Shown: positions 59,476 to 64,000 of the stretch, in pieces
How positions within the stretch are numbered: position 1 is the stretch's first letter
Layout: each line of letters starts with the position of its first letter
Origin: Callaeas wilsoni
Lineage: Eukaryota; Chordata; Aves; Passeriformes; Callaeidae
Assembly (NCBI GenBank): GCA_013398955.1
Contig: VWPU01000913.1
Span: 37,232 to 101,231, forward strand
Reading direction: 5' to 3'
Length of the DNA stretch: 64,000 nucleotides
The notes under the pieces: model-generated
Databases searched by the model: none
Told to the model about the DNA's origin: nothing
The model's input: only the letters and a program-made list of their open reading frames with translations
Translations under genes and position numbers: made by a program

Positions 59476-62400
59476 GTGTTTGCAGCGTTCCTGCAGCAGA
59501 ATACACTAAATCTGACCGTATTGTGACAAACAGTTGGGCTCCGTTGTTTTCTTTCCGTTTTCTTCTAGGAGGAATTGAAGTTAACATCGTGGGTTTAAGT
59601 TTTTCAGCGGATCGGGTGGAGCTGGGTTTGCTGGCATCGCTTCTGCAGGATTTTCCCCTGGGATGGCCAGCAGGGAAGGATTTTTCGGCACTTGGCCGCT
59701 TCCGTGCCGTTGTCGCTCCCTCAGCAGATGGCAGCAATGGCCTTGGTGACAGGGACCCATGGCCACACACGCAGTGGCATTTACCCATTCACCCTTCCAC
59801 ATCGATCACTGCCCCGGAAAGTTCCAACTGAATGATAATTGCTTGGGATCCTGTTAGTTATTTCTAAAAAGATGCAAAAAAATCCAGAATAGTTACATTT
59901 ATTTGACTAGAAACCTTGAAACGATGCACAGCTCACATTTTACAGAATATCTGAATATTTATATATTCCAAACTAAACTACACTTTACAATTTAAAATTA
60001 GCTGAATTATTTATGTATTCCAAACTAAACTACACTTTACAATTTACAGTGAGTACAAGCCTGGCTGCAAAATAGGCTGATTTGATGTCGTTCATAAGCA
60101 ATTTGCTGAATTCAGACAAGGATGCAGTTCCATCCTGCGACTGAGATGTTTGTGCTTTGGAAAAGGAGGTCTCATTTCTTCACCCCTATTCCTTCTTCCT
60201 GACCCCTCTCTCCTTTCTTCCCTCCCTGCTCCTCCAGCCCCTGCGCTGGCTGTGCAGCCCTTCCTTGTCACTGCTTGTGCCACCACCGTCGGGCACTGGA
60301 TTGCAAAGCAAACTGATGCAGCCCCAAACCCCACAGAAAACATTGCTGCAGGTTTTTTCCTGGGTTAAGTTTTTAGTTTTTCTAGTGAGTTAAGTCAACA
60401 CGCTGTGCTGGGCACCCTGTGAGCATCAGGGTGAGCTTTTGAGAGAGGAGAGTGCATAGGCAAAAGGAAAGGAGGAGGTTGGGGAGATGGGGAGGGGAAT
60501 TGTTCTCCCCATTTCTGTGACAGAAAGCTGTTATCTTGTCTCAAATCATCTTGTTACATCATACTCTGAAAGGCAAGGAATAAAAATCATCGCCTCCAGT
60601 GATGAATGAGATAACCCGTGTAGTAGGAGGTACCAACACACCTTCGGTTTTATTGGACTTTCCAGACTTTGATTTCACATTCTTTTTACAGGAGCTGAGC
60701 TTGATTCTCTCGTGCCTTGCACTCAGTGAACCGTGCAGCAAGGATGTAAAATGCTGTGACTTCAAACAGGAGCAGGCAGTGAGAGCCAAGCTCTTGTTTT
60801 TCACTCCATCTCTGTGATCTTCTTGTCTCATTTGCTGTATGACGGTGGCCAAGACAGAGGGATAGAACATCAGCTAATGAAATAAGAAAAGCGTGTTTCA
60901 GTTTTGTCCTTGGTGGGGCTGGTTCTCAGAAGACCCATGGATGACTCCTTCCAGCCCATGGGGAGCTGCTGACACTTCTCCTTACAGTGGTTCTAAATGA
61001 GAAATTAAGAGTGGTGGTGAGTGTCAAGTGTAGCACTCTCCAGTTTGCTTTCTGCTCCATTCCAGCTCTTTTCTGAAATGAGGGCACTGTCCAGTACAAG
61101 CTTACCACTGATAACACAGTACAATTCCTACATCATTTCCAACTTGTGGGAAAGAACTTGGCCACCCCGTCAGCAGATGGTGAAGCAGTACCATGATATT
61201 CTCTGCCTCAAAGACTCAACATCTTAATTTATAGCTTTGGTTAAGTTTATTTTCATTTTCTTCATAACTAATTTTATGCAAATTGGCATGTTTCAGTATC
61301 AGGCACTCCAGTTCTGTTAATTCAGCAGCAGTGTGTACAGTGTGTGCCATTGCAGTATGCTGTTATTTTAGCAAAACTGGAATCCAAACATTGTACAAGC
61401 ACAGTAAATACAAACCCCATTTTCAAGTATGGTCTTAGAACAGCACTGCTCTCTTCTGTGCTACAACAGATTTCTTCCATTTTTTACTGCTATTGCACTC
61501 TAAATAATAAATAAATATATATGTGCATGTGTTTTTCTCACATTGTCTGAAAAACAACCCCAAAGTCAAACTCAGTTCCAGTCCCTTGCTGGGTGTAGGT
61601 TAGGGTTATATCTTATAGCCTGGTTAAGCAGTGAGCTCAGGAATTTCCTTTTTTGGTGATTGTTACAGGCTTTGTTGCAGGATCTACCGGGGAGGAGGGC
61701 GAGAGAAAAGGAGCCTGTTGGGGGTGAAGGAGACTTAACCAAGCTTTATGTCTCCATCTGCTGTGGTTAATTCCCATCTCCCTGTCTCCCGCTGTGGCTT
61801 TGGGAGTTAATGAATTTGCAGTGCAGTGCTGTGCAGCCTTTGCTTCCTGACTCCTCAGACTAAAATATCAGCTGCAGCCTAGTGGCACACCTGCTAATGT
61901 AGGAAAGGAGTTTAATGTTCCCATCATGTAAAACTGGGGCACACCAGTGTGCACTGCACATGACAGCTGAACTGTTTCTTGCTCTACAGCCTGTTAGCAG
62001 ATTCAAACAGATTCAAAGCTCAGAACAGAGCTTTCATGGTTATTTAGCAATAAAACAGGTATCTCACTACTATTAGTAAACTGATAGGGCTCAAAATCCA
62101 GGCATGTTTTGATAGAATCACCCAGCACTCTTTCCTATGTCCATAGTCATAATGTTGTTTCTAGAAGCAGCCCCTCGACCTGATTTTTAAGCCAGGCATT
62201 TATGCTGGGTGTTTTCTTGCTCACATGCCTGTGGTAACTGCTTATTCAAACATATAAATGACCATGTCTCAAAAAAATGCATCTGCATGGCACGAAGAAG
62301 TAATTTCTGTCCAGCCATCAGTGACCTGGGTATGGCAAACGTGTCGTATTGCCGGGGTAAACCTTGGGATCTGCAGCACGTTTTGCCAGCCGTGCAAGTC

Positions 62401-64000
62401 CCACCTCTGTCTTCAGAGGGAGACAGAAGCAGACGGGAACCACGATAGCCAGGCACTAATAAAAGGAGCTGGAACAAATTCCCAGTTTGGGTATGACCCC
62501 CATGAAATGAGGTTTTCCTGTCTGCAGTTTGCCTAAGAGAGAGCAGCTGAGGAAAGGATTAATCGTCCCTTCATGACAGAAGAGCCTGTCCTAACCCTGT
62601 GCAAGTTCTCCAGTATAAAACATCTTCTCTTTGTTACTGCCAGCCCTAGGAGTTATTCACTTCAGGCATTCAAATGATGGATAACTCACTACATCCTCCC
62701 AGCAGATACTCAGAACAAGGAATCTACTTTCCCAGGGCTCCCAAAGAGTTTGCAGGAGAATCTTGCTCTGCTTCTACAGCTCCCTGGGTCACTGGGAGCA
62801 GTGTGAGCGGATTCAAAGGTGCAGTTGTGAGGCCTCAAGGAAAGCTGGATGCATCTGGCTCATAAAGACCAGCCTAATTCTTCCCTTTTTCTGCAGCTTT
62901 CTGTCTTGTGCTTTGGGCCTACTGGAGCCATGTTTATTGGGATGATAATGAACTGCCAAAGAAGCAAGACAGCTGAGTAACCTAAATAAGAGTTTCTCAC
63001 ACTCTAAGCTAAGTAGCAAAATGGGTTGAATTATGGAAGCTTAGAAGTTGAGTAATAATCATTGTATTGAGCAGCTGGTGTAAAAGAAGAGCTGGCACCC
63101 AGGCAGTAAACCTGACCCAAATATTGCACATGATAGAAGGATGTAGGTCAATGTATGAGAGTGAAGAGAGAGTTGCAGCCTTCCGGACTGTTTTTTTTTT
63201 TACAGAAACAAAAACTATCTATATTTAACTTTATAAATTTCTCTGCCACCTTCAGGACATAAACCTTGGTATCAGAGCAGGATGCGCGGGTGGGGAGATT
63301 TTCACAGTCTGCAGTAATCAAAGTGAGAACTGCATAATCTGGGTAAAACCCCTATGAAAAAAATCCAATCCATAAAACAACAAATTTTTTTTAAAGCAGA
63401 AATAGAGCAGTTTGCAGGAGGTAGCAAGGAAAGAACAAAGGTGATTGAAAGAAAAAAAGGAGTCCACTGAGGTCACAGTTGATAAGAACTTTATCTGCAA
63501 CCTCAACTTGCCCAGAACAGAGGAGTGCTTGGAGCGCACAGCATCTCAAACTTCAGTCTGAATCATTTAAAGTATTTCAGATTTTCCTGCATATGGACAG
63601 AAAAGTGTCAAAGGATACATGGTAGCGAGCTTTATAAAAGCACTGAAGCAGATAAGATGTAGGATACCTAAAAAATTCATCACCCTCATCCTGAAGTTTA
63701 GTCTTACAGTGGTTTTAAGATATTCAGGACAGTTATATTTAATTCTTTTCAACTAAGGATACAGAATTTCTGTACCTTGAAATATATAGTGGTGCCAAAA
63801 TTCTTGAAAGGAGCATTCAGTGTAAAACTGTACCGTCCTACAAGGTCAGGTTCCAGAAATGAGGTACTTGTGTTACTGGGATATTCCAGCCCCCCTGAGG
63901 AGCCCTTTTGGGAGGGCTTTGTAGTTTGTGTCTAGAGCTCTGCAGATACCCTCACATATTCCAGCTCTGCAGCCAACTGGGTCCTAGGCAAGTGGTGCAT
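59476..64000. other. Gene-free right end
   Basis: No protein gene recognised. A plus-strand frame at 59523-59831 follows a good acceptor (TTTTCTTCTAG, ending at 59569) and could be an exon of a transcript divergent from MED7, but its protein has no known domain. By synteny, ITK or GARIN3 may lie beyond; no kinase or PH-domain exon was seen. A 52-bp tandem duplication lies at 59951-60047, an AT-rich run near 61500-61525 and a T run near 63191-63201. Confidence 0.45.
59951..60047 (+). repeat. Tandem duplication, two copies of ~52 bp
   Basis: Both copies contain TATTCCAAACTAAACTACAC followed by TTTACAATTTA, offset by 52 bases, with only a few differences near the start. No N lies between them, so this is likely a real local duplication. 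Confidence 0.9.

Overview
The window looks like avian genomic DNA. Seven CR1 LINE fragments with the typical 3' end are scattered through it, two LTR pieces resemble bird endogenous retroviruses, introns are compact, and the gene content matches the TIMD4 - HAVCR - MED7 block (human 5q33, chicken chromosome 13). The exact species cannot be read from the sequence; the LTR types make a passerine plausible, which is inference. Two single N positions show it is a draft assembly.

Three protein genes can be supported, all on the minus strand and all in the right half. (1) A complete eight-exon TIM-family gene at 33889-44486 (354 aa), with a long Thr/Ser-rich mucin stalk and a tyrosine-free tail ending in Phe-Ser-Leu. 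I call it TIMD4. (2) A second complete eight-exon TIM gene at 48905-55372 (266 aa), with a short stalk and an ENVYI tyrosine in the tail. I call it HAVCR1-like. (3) MED7, with an uninterrupted 230-codon coding exon at 57251-57943 and a non-coding first exon in a CpG island near 59 kb. The intron phases of the two TIM genes match nearly exon for exon: the signal-peptide exon is 49 nt and the IgV exon 345 nt in both. They are therefore clear tandem duplicates. Both keep the WFND phosphatidylserine-binding loop.

Layout: 1-33.8 kb has no gene I can support. It holds an LTR fragment (about 5.8-6.04 kb), a degenerate ~21-bp satellite interrupted by a CR1 (8.8-9.96 kb), simple repeats, AT-rich stretches that look like conserved non-coding DNA (26.7-28.95 kb), a CR1 (29.6-29.95 kb) and a 4 x 21-bp tandem array (32.63-32.72 kb). 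By synteny the next gene to the left should be SGCD, but none of its exons were recognised. 33.9-44.5 kb is TIMD4. 44.7-48.8 kb is a spacer with a CR1 just upstream of TIMD4. 48.9-55.4 kb is the HAVCR1-like gene. 57.0-59.1 kb is MED7. 59.1-64 kb shows no recognisable gene, although the MED7 CpG island could also fire rightwards.

The TIM proteins are type I membrane receptors for phosphatidylserine on apoptotic cells and for T-cell and macrophage signalling. MED7 is a core subunit of the Mediator middle module and is functionally unrelated to them. Exon models were built by hand from reading frame, splice consensus and phase. The MED7 CDS and both IgV exons are near certain; small tail exons are less so.
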